Assembly: GCA_938045955.1 (NCBI GenBank)
Contig: CALIBK010000025.1
Span: forward strand, 1-46,289
Length of the DNA: 46,289 nt
Direction: 5' to 3'
Source: an uncultured bacterium
GTDB taxonomy: Bacteria; Desulfobacterota; BSN033; UBA1163
In this document: in pieces, positions 8,807 to 19,418 of the stretch
How positions within the stretch are numbered: the first letter of the stretch is position 1
How the letters are laid out: each line of letters starts with the position of its first letter
The notes under the pieces: generated by a model
Told to the model about the DNA's origin: nothing
The model's database searches: none
The model's input: the letters and a program-made list of their open reading frames with translations, nothing else
Made by a program: the position numbers and the translations under genes

Positions 8807-10141
8807 CTAAGATTTGGCCATCTCTTTTGAAACCTCTTTCGTCGCCTCTATGATTCTTTTGATATCCTCATCGGAGTGAGCGAAGGATAAACCCCCTCCT
8901 CCATGCATCACATGAACCCCATGATTAAGCATCCTGATTCTGAATTCGACCTCCCTCCTTTCGATATCCGTAAACTGATGGATATGATGAGGGGAGTGGA
9001 GTTCCAACCCCTTCTTAAAAGGGAAGTGGACCTGGTAAAGGGAAGCGAAGCCTGTCACTGCAGCCCCCAATCCTTCCTGGTCGAAGATCTCCTGGAGACT
9101 TCTTCTCAGTTTCTCCCCAGCCCTCTCGAGGGTAGGGTATACCACATTCGCATTCTCCTTTAGAAACCGAAGCATGGCTAATCCTGAAGTCACAGTGAGT
9201 GGATGGGCAGAGAAGGTCCCTCCCCCGATAAGAATTCGGTTTCCTTTCTCCTTTTTTAATTCAGGGGAGGTTTGAATCAATATCTCTTTTTTCCCTGCAA
9301 TCACCCCTACTGGCATTCCCCCGCCTGCAATCTTTCCTAAGGTAGTTAGATCAGGGATAATTCCGAACCTCTTCTGTGCCCCTCCTAAAGCGACCCTGAA
9401 ACCCGAGATCACCTCATCGAAAATGAGAATCGCACCGAGTCTCTCTGTTTCTGAACGAAGCATCTTCAAATATTCAGGGGCGGCAGGTGAAAATCCACCT
9501 TCTGCGATTACCGGTTCAAGGATGATTGCTGCCAGATCCTTTTTATTCTGATCGATGATACGAAGTGTCCCATCGATGTCATTAAAGGGGATCGTTTTTG
9601 TATAAAGTTGAAGTTCTGGTAAAAGGCCGAGACTTTCCTCCTTTTCATAAGGCGTCTTAATACCCACAGTGAGGTCGGAATTGGCTCCATGCCAGCCTCC
9701 CGCAATTTTCAGGATTGTCTTTCTGCCAGTAAAGGCTCTTGCTACCCTCACTGCGTACATCGTGGCCTCAGTTCCGGAGCAACAAAATCGGACCATTTCT
9801 GCAGATGGGATTAACTCCTGAATGAGTTCAGCCCATTCAATCTGTTCTTCAAAGAGTGCCCCCCAGTGAATTCCCTTCCGGAGTTGTGTTTCTATGGCTT
9901 GAGTGATGATTTGAGGTCGATGGCCCAGGAGGTGAGTATAGTTTCCCATCCAGAGATCGATATATTCATTTCCATCGACATCGATGAGTTTCGAGCCCGT
10001 TGCATCTTTTATCAGGATGGGATAGGGGGGAAAATAATGAATATTATGAGAGATTCCTCCAGGCATGACTTTTCGAGCTCGTTGAAAAAGAGTCTCTGAA
10101 AGAGGGGTCTTTTTTCGGTAAAAGTCCAAATAGGATTCCAT
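8807..10141 (-). CDS. Class III aminotransferase, glutamate-1-semialdehyde aminomutase-like
   Basis: ARKVMPGGISHN, CSGTEATMYAVRVARAFTGR, FDEVISGFR, TLGKIAGGGMPVGVIAG. Confidence 0.85.
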   Translation of the reverse strand: MESYLDFYRKKTPLSETLFQRARKVMPGGISHNIHYFPPYPILIKDATGSKLIDVDGNEYIDLWMGNYTHLLGHRPQIITQAIETQLRKGIHWGALFEEQIEWAELIQELIPSAEMVRFCCSGTEATMYAVRVARAFTGRKTILKIAGGWHGANSDLTVGIKTPYEKEESLGLLPELQLYTKTIPFNDIDGTLRIIDQNKKDLAAIILEPVIAEGGFSPAAPEYLKMLRSETERLGAILIFDEVISGFRVALGGAQKRFGIIPDLTTLGKIAGGGMPVGVIAGKKEILIQTSPELKKEKGNRILIGGGTFSAHPLTVTSGLAMLRFLKENANVVYPTLERAGEKLRRSLQEIFDQEGLGAAVTGFASLYQVHFPFKKGLELHSPHHIHQFTDIERREVEFRIRMLNHGVHVMHGGGGLSFAHSDEDIKRIIEATKEVSKEMAKS

Positions 10142-10202
10142 AGGGAAAAGACCGGAATTGAAAGTAATTCTTTATAGCATATTTTTTTAAATTCAAAAAG
10201 AA

Positions 10203-10231
10203 TTGACAATTAATTCAAATTCATATAAATA
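10203..10231 (+). promoter_or_regulatory. Candidate sigma-70 promoter for the TAXI-TRAP operon
   Basis: TTGACA followed after about 15-17 nt by TATAAATA-type A/T-rich hexamers upstream of the 10321 gene. Confidence 0.35.
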
Positions 10232-10314
10232 GAATAGAAGTCGAAGAAAGGGGGTGAGAAACAGATCCTCTCAAAAGAGCCTTTCGTTTTTTTAAACCAA
10301 TTCATTAAAGGAGG

Positions 10315-11292
10315 TTGGGGATGAAAAGAAGAATCGTTACAGGAATTTTGATTTTATGTTTATTGACTTTTTTCTCGGTCATTCATCTTGAGACGGTGCA
10401 GGCTGCAAGAAAGTATGTTTCCATCGCCTCTGGATGGGTGGTGGGAGTCTATTTCCCTCTTGCAGGGGCAATCTCCCGTATCGCTCATGAAAACCTTCCT
10501 GACATCAAGATTACGGTCGAATCCTCGGGAGCCTCGGTGGCCAATGCCAAATTAATTGCTACAGGAGATGCGGATTTGGCGATCCTCCAGAATGATATCG
10601 CCTATTATGCCCTTAATGGAACAAAACCTATGTTTGACAAACCTGTCCCCAACATTCGAGGGATTGCAGCCCTCTATCCAGAACATTGCCAGATCCATGC
10701 AAGAAAAGATGCCAAAATTGCAACGGTCAAAGATCTCAAAGGTAAAAGAGTGGCTGTGGGACCTCTCGGTAGCGGAACAGAGGCAAATGCGATGCAGATC
10801 CTTGAGGCCTATGGATTAAAGTTTGAGGATCTCGGGAAGGTTGAAAGACTCTCGGCAGCCGAATCGGCAGACTATCTGAAAGACGGCCGAATAGATGCAG
10901 CCTTTTACACCGTAGGGGTTGGGGCCTCTGCGATTGTGGATACCGCCCTGATGGTCGATACGATGATTGTCCCCATTGATGGGCCTCAAGCCGATTCCTT
11001 AATCAAGAAGTATCCTTTTTATGCAAAAGATAAGGTTCCAGCGGGAATCTACAAGGGCGTGGATAAGGACGTTCCTACCGTGGCGGTATTAGCCATTCTG
11101 GTGGCCAAGGCAGAATTGGAAGAGGACGTCGTTTATCGGATTACCAAGGCGATGTGGGAGAATATTGGACGCATCGAAAGTGCTCATGCCAAAGGGAAAG
11201 AGGTGAAATTAGAGAAAGCCCTGATCGGGATGCCCATTCCTCTTCACCCCGGGGCTCAGAAATTTTACAAAGAGAAAGGGATGATCAAATAA
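10315..11292 (+). CDS. TAXI family TRAP transporter solute-binding subunit
   Basis: Signal peptide; SIASGWVVGVYFPLAGAISRI; LKGKRVAVGPLGSGTEANA; adjacent to TRAP permease. Confidence 0.92.
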   Translation: MGMKRRIVTGILILCLLTFFSVIHLETVQAARKYVSIASGWVVGVYFPLAGAISRIAHENLPDIKITVESSGASVANAKLIATGDADLAILQNDIAYYALNGTKPMFDKPVPNIRGIAALYPEHCQIHARKDAKIATVKDLKGKRVAVGPLGSGTEANAMQILEAYGLKFEDLGKVERLSAAESADYLKDGRIDAAFYTVGVGASAIVDTALMVDTMIVPIDGPQADSLIKKYPFYAKDKVPAGIYKGVDKDVPTVAVLAILVAKAELEEDVVYRITKAMWENIGRIESAHAKGKEVKLEKALIGMPIPLHPGAQKFYKEKGMIK

Positions 11293-11297
11293 ATAAA

Positions 11298-11810
11298 ATG
11301 AAGGGTTGGAGGCATTTCATCTTCAATCGAAGAGTGGGATGCCTCCTCTTTATTTTTTTTCTATCCCTCGCTCTTTTCCCTGTATCCACTTTAGAAATAA
11401 AAAATAAGAGCGAAGGGAAGGTCCTCTATTTTAGAAGAGTTTCTCCGGGCGACCGATTTGAGTTTAGATATCTCCATTCCGTCGATAAAACCCCAGTCAC
11501 TGGGTATTTTCTTATTTCTTCCAGAACGAAGATTAAGCCGATCGAGACCCGATTCCAATCCTATGGTCCAGGGCTTCCCTCTATGGAGAAGAATATCTGC
11601 AGGAATGGAAAGGAATTTAAGGTAGGGGTAGAGGGGACTGAAATGGAAGATTTCTCTTTTTTTGTTTCTCCTATGACCCGACAGACGTTTATCCTTAAAG
11701 GGGATAGGGTGGAGTTTTCTCATCTCCAAGAAGGTGGGATAATCAGCATAGAAGTGAGCCTTCGTCCTTTATTTTGGGAGGTCATTTTCAAACATGGAAG
11801 TCCATCGTGA
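11298..11810 (+). CDS. DUF1850 domain-containing protein
   Basis: Lies between TAXI SBP and TRAP permease; FEFRYLHSVDKTPVTGYF. Start chosen at ATG 11298 rather than the ORF-track start at 11154, which overlaps the upstream gene. Confidence 0.78.
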   Translation: MKGWRHFIFNRRVGCLLFIFFLSLALFPVSTLEIKNKSEGKVLYFRRVSPGDRFEFRYLHSVDKTPVTGYFLISSRTKIKPIETRFQSYGPGLPSMEKNICRNGKEFKVGVEGTEMEDFSFFVSPMTRQTFILKGDRVEFSHLQEGGIISIEVSLRPLFWEVIFKHGSPS

Positions 11811-13812
11811 GGTGGTCGATAAGGACCTCTTAGAGAAGTCAAAAGAGCTCGCCGAAGGGGCGGACTATGGAGCTCGGCGTCTCTCCGGTCCTCTTTTTTA
11901 TGTCTCTGCAGGAGTCGCTCTGGCGATGTCTTGTTTTCAACTCTATACAGCAATCTTTGGAGCACTCACCGGGACGATCCAGCGCTCCATTCACCTCACT
12001 TTTGCAATCATCCTCTGTTTTTTATTCTTTCCGATGACTAAAAAATCGAAAACCAGAGGAATCCCTTTCTATGATCTCATCCTTGCGGCCATCGGGGGAT
12101 TCGGAGCCCTCTATGTGACTCTCTTCTACGCCGATCTGGTAAAACGAATCGGGAATCCTACCCCGATGGATGTGATCATGGGAGTCGTCACCATCCTCTT
12201 TGTCCTTGAGTCTGCAAGAAGGGCGATCGGATTTCCACTTCCTCTTATTTCAGGTCTTTTTATTGCTTATGCCTTTCTTGGACCCTATCTGCCAGAACTT
12301 CTGGCTCATCGGGGATATGGATTTCGCCGAGTGATCGATCATCTCTACCTTACCATGGAGGGGATTTTTGGGGTTCCCCTCTGGGTTTCTTCAACGTTTG
12401 TGTTTGCCTTTGTTCTTTTTGGAGCCATTCTTGAAAAGACGGGGGCTATGGATTTCTTCATGAAGATGGCTTTTTCTTTAGTCGGTCATACCCGGGGAGG
12501 ACCCGCAAAGGTAGCCGTGGTTTCAAGTGCCTTTATGGGAACGATCTCAGGGAGTGGGGTTGCAAATGTGGTGACCACTGGTTCTGTCACCATTCCCCTG
12601 ATGAAACGGCTTGGGTTTAAACCAGAGATTGCAGGGGCGATCGAGACAGCCGCAAGCGGAAACGGTCAATTGATGCCTCCCGTAATGGGTGCGGCGGCTT
12701 TCATTATGGCGGAATTTTTAGGGATTCCATACTTGAATGTGGTTGTAGCTGCTGCATTGCCCGCCGTGATCGACCAATTGGCCCTTTTAGGGGCGGTTCA
12801 TCTTCTTTCTGTTAAATTTGGATTAAAGGGAATTCCTCGAAAAGATCTTCCAAAATTTTTGCCCATTCTCATTCGGGGATTACATTTTGTCGTCCCTATC
12901 GGGGTACTCCTTTATTATCTGATCATCAAAAGAGCAACCCCACTGACCTCTGCTGCTGCTGGAATAGTCGCCACGATTTTGATCTTTTTTATCCAGGAGA
13001 TGCTAAAGGGCTCTGGTTTGGGGAATTTCGCAAAAAAGGGTACTGAATCCCATCAAATTGATCCATTGAGCCCTTTCATCTCTTTTTTTACGAATATGGC
13101 TGATGCAATGTATAAGGCTGCAAGGATGATGGCAGGAATTGGAGCGACCTGTGCGTGCGCAGGAATCGTAGTGGGAATTGTGACCCTCACAGGGGCCGGT
13201 CTCAACATGACCAATATTATCATAGGATTATCAGGAGGGAATCTCTATTTTGGACTCTTTCTCACCATGGTGACCTGTTTAATCTTAGGGATGGGGGTTC
13301 CTACCACGGCAAACTATGTGATTATGGCTACGATTATGGCTCCTGCCCTGAAGGCCATGAATCCGGATGTCCCCCTCATCGCCATTCATCTTTTCGTCTT
13401 CTATTTCGGAATCCTTGCTGATGGAACCCCTCCGGTCTGTGTAGCTGCCTATGCAGCGGCAGGGATTGCGGGAGCCGATCCTTTAAAGACAGGAATCAAT
13501 GCATTTAAACTGGATATGAGAACCTTTCTCCTGCCCTTCATGTTCATCACGGCTCCGGCCATGCTTTTAATCAACACCACCTTTATGGAGGCCGCCTGGA
13601 TATTTATCTCTGCCTCGATCGGGATGTATGCCTTAGCTGCTTCCATGCAAGGGTTTCTCCTCACGGATTTAAGATGGTATGAACGGATCGTCCTTTTTGC
13701 CTCAGCCGTGGCGATGGTAAAACCAGGAGTCATTACGGATGCGATGGGCTTGGCAGGTTTTACCTTGATCTATTTCCTTCAAAGAAGGGCATTAAGGAGA
13801 CCCACAATTTAA
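11794..13812 (+). CDS. TRAP transporter permease (fused 4TM/12TM)
   Basis: Many TM segments; GTISGSGVANVVTTGSVTIPLMKR; GMGVPTTANYVIMATIMAPAL; ADGTPPVCVAAYAAAGIA. Confidence 0.95.
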   Translation: MEVHREVVDKDLLEKSKELAEGADYGARRLSGPLFYVSAGVALAMSCFQLYTAIFGALTGTIQRSIHLTFAIILCFLFFPMTKKSKTRGIPFYDLILAAIGGFGALYVTLFYADLVKRIGNPTPMDVIMGVVTILFVLESARRAIGFPLPLISGLFIAYAFLGPYLPELLAHRGYGFRRVIDHLYLTMEGIFGVPLWVSSTFVFAFVLFGAILEKTGAMDFFMKMAFSLVGHTRGGPAKVAVVSSAFMGTISGSGVANVVTTGSVTIPLMKRLGFKPEIAGAIETAASGNGQLMPPVMGAAAFIMAEFLGIPYLNVVVAAALPAVIDQLALLGAVHLLSVKFGLKGIPRKDLPKFLPILIRGLHFVVPIGVLLYYLIIKRATPLTSAAAGIVATILIFFIQEMLKGSGLGNFAKKGTESHQIDPLSPFISFFTNMADAMYKAARMMAGIGATCACAGIVVGIVTLTGAGLNMTNIIIGLSGGNLYFGLFLTMVTCLILGMGVPTTANYVIMATIMAPALKAMNPDVPLIAIHLFVFYFGILADGTPPVCVAAYAAAGIAGADPLKTGINAFKLDMRTFLLPFMFITAPAMLLINTTFMEAAWIFISASIGMYALAASMQGFLLTDLRWYERIVLFASAVAMVKPGVITDAMGLAGFTLIYFLQRRALRRPTI

Positions 13813-13830
13813 ATTTGTGAGATAAAGGAC

Positions 13831-14916
13831 TTACTCTAAAGCAATTTCCATTGTCCGTTCAACGATCCTGATATAATCGTGAAACTCAATTCCATCGACA
13901 GAGTGTTCCTGCTTACCCGTAATGCCATCAATCGCAGGACCCTGGTGAATCAGATGATCCAACACCCTTTGTTCATGAGCTGAAGAGATTTCTTTTAAGA
14001 TTTCTCTTTTCCCCATCGCCAGAGCCGCACCCGCAAGTAAGGCATATCCTCCCCAGTTAGAAATCCCGCTGGAAATAAAATAATCGGTCTTCACACGGCA
14101 GCAGAAGATGGCTTCCCGATGGGATGGAGAATGATCCTTGAAGACCTCCCATGGGATTCGACCTGCACCGACCTCATTCCCTCGATCTCCAATCCCGATG
14201 CTTTCAATAGGAAGCTTCCATTTCCTCTGAACTTCCAGGAGCAGATGCGTTTTTGCGGTAAATCGACTAATGTCCTCAAGACGGGAACTGAAGCATCGGT
14301 TCCTGAGATGGGGAGGAAGGAGTCTTTCAAATTCCTCAACCGGAGCAGACCCTTTTCGTTCCTGCTGAAGAAAGGAGTGAAGGGTATGATTGGGGCCAAC
14401 CCTTTCGATATAGATGAGATGGGTGATGCCTTGCCCTACTGCACTGTGAAAAAAATTCTCAGAGAAACGAAGGGAAAGGGAACCTTCTTCTTCATTTTCA
14501 ACCTCCCTCGTGGGGGGGTGATCGGTCTGCTCGAGAGGGAACCAGATCAAGGGGATCTCTTTTTCATTGAGTTGAAGAATATGAAGCCCTGCTTTCAATG
14601 CAGGAAGCGTAAACTCATCAGAAAGCAGGATGACCTCCATCCCTAAGAGTTTCAATCCCCATGCAAGGATCAGAGCTCCAGGAGGACCATCTGTCTCTGT
14701 GGCAGGAGGCTGACCTCCCGGTATATAAAATCCTGTGATAATAAGAATTTTTCTCCCTTTTTCAGCAAGGGATTGAGCAGCTCCCATTAGATTGGAATAA
14801 GGAACCATCGGGAGATTTTCCCAATGGTATCCCCGGTCAGAAAGAAGAGAGGCGGGGAAGTTGATGACCTCTTCTATCAAAGAAATTTTATTATGGATTT
14901 GCTCACGAAGAATCAT
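13831..14916 (-). CDS. DUF4392 / D-glutamate cyclase-like protein
   Basis: ILIITGFYIPGGQPPATETDGPPGALILAWGL; SIGIGDRGNEVGAG; SSGISNWGGYALLAG. Confidence 0.75.
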   Translation of the reverse strand: MILREQIHNKISLIEEVINFPASLLSDRGYHWENLPMVPYSNLMGAAQSLAEKGRKILIITGFYIPGGQPPATETDGPPGALILAWGLKLLGMEVILLSDEFTLPALKAGLHILQLNEKEIPLIWFPLEQTDHPPTREVENEEEGSLSLRFSENFFHSAVGQGITHLIYIERVGPNHTLHSFLQQERKGSAPVEEFERLLPPHLRNRCFSSRLEDISRFTAKTHLLLEVQRKWKLPIESIGIGDRGNEVGAGRIPWEVFKDHSPSHREAIFCCRVKTDYFISSGISNWGGYALLAGAALAMGKREILKEISSAHEQRVLDHLIHQGPAIDGITGKQEHSVDGIEFHDYIRIVERTMEIALE

Positions 14917-15584
14917 GAACCTGGCCTTTTCCCCTTTGTCTCTATTTTGGTTCCATAGTCACACCATTTTCGAATGACACATCGGTTACAGAGGGGTTTT
15001 TTGGCCGTACAGGTCCTTCGACCATGCCAGATTAGGAGATTGGAGAAATGGGTCCACTCTTTTTTGGGGACCACTTCCATGAGGTCAAACTCAATCTTCA
15101 CAGGATCATCATTTTTCGTGAGGCCGATCCTCTGACTTACTCGATGGACATGGGTATCTACCGTAATCCCGGGGATTCCATAGGCGTTTCCTAAGATGAC
15201 ATTGGCGGTTTTTCTTCCAACTCCTGGCAGGGTTATAAGTTCTTCAAGGGTCTCTGGGACTTTCCCTCCAAATCGGGTCACGAGTTCTTGACAGCACTTC
15301 TGAATCGCTCTGGCCTTATTTTTATAGAATCCGGTGGGACGGATATCCTCTTCTATTTCTTTAAGATCAGCCTCCACAAAATCTTTTGGAGAACGATACT
15401 TTTTGAAGAGGGTTTCGGTGACTTGATTCACCTTGACATCTGTACATTGAGCAGAAAGGATCGTAGCGATGAGAAGTTCAAAGGGATTTCTGAATCTCAG
15501 GGCGATTCGATCATCCGGAATCTCTTTGGATAAGGCTTTCAAGATCTCCTCAACCCTTTTTTTTATACTCGTATCTTTTTTCAT
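14913..15584 (-). CDS. nth: Endonuclease III
   Basis: [44 protein letters not shown]; 4-Cys cluster C..C..C..C at C-terminus. Confidence 0.95.
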   Translation of the reverse strand: MKKDTSIKKRVEEILKALSKEIPDDRIALRFRNPFELLIATILSAQCTDVKVNQVTETLFKKYRSPKDFVEADLKEIEEDIRPTGFYKNKARAIQKCCQELVTRFGGKVPETLEELITLPGVGRKTANVILGNAYGIPGITVDTHVHRVSQRIGLTKNDDPVKIEFDLMEVVPKKEWTHFSNLLIWHGRRTCTAKKPLCNRCVIRKWCDYGTKIETKGKRPGS

Positions 15585-17287
15585 ACTTTCTCCTGTTTAT
15601 TCCCTTGGTTGATTGTCCCGGCGAGTTTAGCCCAGGAATCCCGAAGGGGAACGATTCGATTAAAAACCGGTCTCTCCGAAGAGGAGAGTTTAGGATCGAC
15701 ACAAAAATACCCGATTCTTTCAAATTGATACCTACTTCCAGGGGGAGCCCCTCTAAGGCTGGGTTCGACCTGGGAGGAGGAAAGAATTTCAAGGGATTTG
15801 GGATTAATATATTCTATAAAGTCATCCCCCTTAGCCCCAGGATTGGGTATATTAAAAAGACGATCGTAAAGACGGACTTCTGCGGGAAGGGAATGTGCTG
15901 CGGAGACCCAGTGGATGACCCCTTCAGTCCTTCGAATCCCCGAAGAAGAAGGGCGAAGCGATTCCGGGTCATAACTACAATGGATTTCCATCACCTTTCC
16001 ACTCTTGGGATCCTTGACTAATCCTTCATATTTGATTTTATAGGCATATCGGAGCCGGACTTCCCGGCCGGGGGCGAGACGATTATATTTTGGAGGCGGA
16101 GATTCACAAAAATCATCTTCTTCGATATACAGGACTTTTGAAAATGGAACTTTACGGATACCCATGGAAGGGTTTTTGGGATGGTTAGGGCACACTATCT
16201 CTTCTGTTTTTTCCTCGGGGAAGTTATCAATGATGAGGCGAAGAGGCCGCAACACCCCCATCACTCGAGGGGCCCATTGATTCAATACCTCTCGGACACA
16301 GTGTTCGAGGAGAGAGAGGTCTACTAAATTTTCAGTCTTGGCCACTCCAATTCTTTCGCAGAAATCTCGAATGGCCTCAGGGGGATATCCCCTCCTCCGC
16401 ATCCCAGCCAGGGTGGGCATTCGGGGATCATCCCATCCCTCTACCACTCCTCTCTCAACCAATTCAATTAATCTCCTTTTACTCAGAATCGTATAACTGA
16501 GATTGAGTCGAGCAAACTCGATCTGCTGGGGATGATGTTCCACCCTTAATGTATCGAGAAACCAATCATATAAAGCTCGATTATTTTCAAACTCCAGGGT
16601 ACAGATCGAATGGGTGATCTTTTCGATCGAGTCCGAGAGGCAATGGGCAAAATCGTACATTGGGTAGATACACCATTGGTTCCCTGTTCGATAGTGAGGG
16701 ACCTTTTTAATTCGATAGATGACCGGATCTCGCATGACCATATTCGGGGAGGCCATGTCGATTTTGGCTCGAAGAACATGAGTCCCTTCTTCAAATTCTC
16801 CTGCCCGCATCCTTTCGAAGAGATCCAGGTTTTCCTCCACCGAGCGGTTCCGATAAGGACTTTCCCTGCCCGGTTCGGTCAGGGTTCCCCGGTATTGCCG
16901 GATCTCATCAGGGCTGAGACTGCACACATAGGCCTTTCCTTCTTTTATCAACTGAATCGCATACTCGTAAAGTTGATCATAATAGTCTGATGCAAAATAG
17001 AGACGGTCTCCCCAATCGAACCCTAACCATTTCACATCCTGAAGAATTGCATCGACATACTCCTGGCTCTCCCCGCTTGGATCCGTGTCGTCCATTCTTA
17101 AATTGCATGTCCCTCCATATTGAGCTGCGATACCGAAATTAAGGCAGATGGATTTGGCGTGGCCAATATGGAGATAACCATTGGGTTCGGGGGGAAAACG
17201 GGTAGCGACCCTTCCCTGGAAACGATTGGTTCGAATGTGTTCTTCAATAATTTCCCGAATGAAATCTGATCCTTCAGATAGACCCAT
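15581..17287 (-). CDS. glnS: Glutaminyl-tRNA synthetase
   Basis: [59 protein letters not shown]. Confidence 0.96.
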   Translation of the reverse strand: MGLSEGSDFIREIIEEHIRTNRFQGRVATRFPPEPNGYLHIGHAKSICLNFGIAAQYGGTCNLRMDDTDPSGESQEYVDAILQDVKWLGFDWGDRLYFASDYYDQLYEYAIQLIKEGKAYVCSLSPDEIRQYRGTLTEPGRESPYRNRSVEENLDLFERMRAGEFEEGTHVLRAKIDMASPNMVMRDPVIYRIKKVPHYRTGNQWCIYPMYDFAHCLSDSIEKITHSICTLEFENNRALYDWFLDTLRVEHHPQQIEFARLNLSYTILSKRRLIELVERGVVEGWDDPRMPTLAGMRRRGYPPEAIRDFCERIGVAKTENLVDLSLLEHCVREVLNQWAPRVMGVLRPLRLIIDNFPEEKTEEIVCPNHPKNPSMGIRKVPFSKVLYIEEDDFCESPPPKYNRLAPGREVRLRYAYKIKYEGLVKDPKSGKVMEIHCSYDPESLRPSSSGIRRTEGVIHWVSAAHSLPAEVRLYDRLFNIPNPGAKGDDFIEYINPKSLEILSSSQVEPSLRGAPPGSRYQFERIGYFCVDPKLSSSERPVFNRIVPLRDSWAKLAGTINQGNKQEKV

Positions 17288-17422
17288 GAGAATACTCTTA
17301 CCTCCAGAGTAAGAATGCTAACCAGGCGGAAACGGTTGTCTCTTTCTTTTTTTTGTAGTATCTATATATAGCAAATCACAATCTATCCGCAAGTACTTTT
17401 TAGAAAGTGGGGGGAGGGAGAG

Positions 17423-18358
17423 ATGGAACGATTAAAGGGATTTGTACTCAAACATTTTGAGAAGATTTTAGTTTTAATCATTCTCTTAGCGGCCTTTCTC
17501 GGGACTTATCTCATTGAGGAAAAATCGATCGTCCTGAATTTTTATTATCTCCCTGTCCTCGCCACGGGTTACTTTTTGGGGAGAAGGTTAGGGGTCCTTA
17601 CAGCGGTTTTCTCGATCCTGGTCATCGTTATCTCCTTTATTCTTTTCCCCGAGCATTTTTTTAAGGGACAGGAGATGTTGAAAAGCATTGGTCAGCTTTC
17701 TTCATGGGGAGGATTTCTGATCCTGGCCAGCGTCGCGGTTGGAACCCTCTATGAACAGAATGAACGACGCCTTCAGGATTTAAAGAATGCCTATATCGGA
17801 ATTCTCGAGATCCTCTCGAAATACCTCGAGTCTACCGATCGATACACGAAAGGTCATTCCGTGAGGGTTTCGGAACTTGCCTCGGAGATTGCCATGGCGA
17901 TGGAGCTACCCCGGACAGAAGTGGAGAATGTCCGGGTGGCTGGTTTGCTACACGATATTGGAAAGATCGAGGTGAGCGGGGAGATTCTAAGAAAAGCAGC
18001 AGAATTGACTACCGAAGAGAGAGAATTGATGAACGAGCATACGGTCAAGGGAGCCTATCTCCTCTCTTCGGTCGGTTCGGTATTAAAAGAGGTCGTCCCC
18101 ATCGTTGTTTCCCATCATAAATATTTTATCGATACGATTGAGGGGGCCCAGAGGGAGATGGTCAAGATCCCCCTTGGAGCAAGGATTCTTGCCGTTGCAG
18201 ATGCCTTTGACGCCATGACCACTGATCGACCCTATCGAAAAGGGATGCCTCCCTGGGAGGCCTTGGAAGAGATTGTGCGGAAAACAGGGAAGCAGTTTGA
18301 TCCTGAAGTCGTGGAGGCTTTTAAACGGGTGATGAAGGAAAGGTTAGAGAAGGTTTAA
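17423..18358 (+). CDS. Membrane-anchored HD-domain (HD-GYP-like) phosphohydrolase
   Basis: N-terminal TM helices; YTKGHSVRVSELA, LLHDIGKIEVSGEIL, VADAFDAMTTDRPYRKGM. Confidence 0.88.
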   Translation: MERLKGFVLKHFEKILVLIILLAAFLGTYLIEEKSIVLNFYYLPVLATGYFLGRRLGVLTAVFSILVIVISFILFPEHFFKGQEMLKSIGQLSSWGGFLILASVAVGTLYEQNERRLQDLKNAYIGILEILSKYLESTDRYTKGHSVRVSELASEIAMAMELPRTEVENVRVAGLLHDIGKIEVSGEILRKAAELTTEERELMNEHTVKGAYLLSSVGSVLKEVVPIVVSHHKYFIDTIEGAQREMVKIPLGARILAVADAFDAMTTDRPYRKGMPPWEALEEIVRKTGKQFDPEVVEAFKRVMKERLEKV

Positions 18359-18392
18359 TCAAGGGATTAAGAATCAAGAGGGGGCAGGGAAA

Positions 18393-19343
18393 TCAGAATA
18401 AGGCCTGAACAAACTCGGTGGCATTGAATTCTTTTAAGTCTTCCAGCCCTTCCCCAATTCCAATATAACGGATGGGAATCTTCATCTCTTCTGTAATTCC
18501 AATGATGATCCCTCCTTTGGCTGTTCCATCCAGTTTTGTCAAGGCGATTCCGGTAACTCCGACAGCCTCGTGGAAGAGTTTTGCCTGGGATATCGCATTT
18601 TGACCGGTCGTTGCATCGAGGACGAGAAGAATCTCATGGGGAGCACCCGGGTACTCCCTGTTCACAATCCGTTTTATTTTCTTCAGTTCTTCCATTAAGT
18701 TGACTTTGGTATGGAGTCTTCCAGCAGTATCGATAAACACCAGATCCACTCCTCTTGATCGTGCTGCGTGAATGGTATCGAAAGCCACTGCAGAAGGATC
18801 AGATCCCATCGACTGTTTTATGAAATCAGCTCCCACCCGTTTCGCCCAGATTTCGAGTTGTTCGACCGCAGCAGCACGAAAGGTGTCAGCTGCACCGATG
18901 AGGACCCTTCTGCCCAGGGAGGAATAGGAATGGGCGATCTTCCCGATGGTGGTCGTTTTACCGACTCCATTGACCCCGACGACTAAAAATACAAATGGTT
19001 TGATTTGGGCAAAATCGATGGCAAGTGGTTTTTCCCCTGACTTTAAGATATGAAAAATTTCTTCTTTAATAAACTCTTTTACCCTCTCGGGATCCTTAAG
19101 CTCCCCCCGTTTTAAACCTCGCTGAACCTCTTCGATCAGATGGCTGGTCGTCTTCACCCCAAGATCCGCTTCGTAAAGAATGGCCTCCAATTCCTCTAAT
19201 AACTCTGGATCGATGGTTTTCTTTCCAAGAAGAAGTCGATCGATCCTCTCCACAAAACCCTGGTGGGTCTTGGCCAGTCCTTTCTTTAATTTTTCGATGA
19301 AACCGAACATCCTTCCCTCCAGGGAAATATAAGTATCACCCAA
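18393..19343 (-). CDS. ftsY: Signal recognition particle receptor
   Basis: [58 protein letters not shown]. Confidence 0.96.
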   Translation of the reverse strand: MGDTYISLEGRMFGFIEKLKKGLAKTHQGFVERIDRLLLGKKTIDPELLEELEAILYEADLGVKTTSHLIEEVQRGLKRGELKDPERVKEFIKEEIFHILKSGEKPLAIDFAQIKPFVFLVVGVNGVGKTTTIGKIAHSYSSLGRRVLIGAADTFRAAAVEQLEIWAKRVGADFIKQSMGSDPSAVAFDTIHAARSRGVDLVFIDTAGRLHTKVNLMEELKKIKRIVNREYPGAPHEILLVLDATTGQNAISQAKLFHEAVGVTGIALTKLDGTAKGGIIIGITEEMKIPIRYIGIGEGLEDLKEFNATEFVQALF

Positions 19344-19368
19344 CGGGGATCAAACGGATTTTGATACA

Positions 19369-19399
19369 AAAAGAGCGAAGGGAAACCCTTCGCTCTTTT
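19369..19399 (-). terminator. Rho-independent terminator downstream of dnaK
   Basis: Perfect 14-bp stem AAAAGAGCGAAGGG/CCCTTCGCTCTTTT with 3-nt loop. Confidence 0.8.
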
Positions 19400-19418
19400 C
19401 CTGAGAAGAATGGTCCCT

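Noticed and set aside
11154-11297. Extended N-terminus of the DUF1850 ORF
   Set aside because: Overlaps the conserved C-terminus of the TAXI protein; ATG at 11298 is more plausible.
14119-14646. 175-aa plus-strand ORF
   Set aside because: Antisense to the DUF4392-like gene; no recognisable domain.
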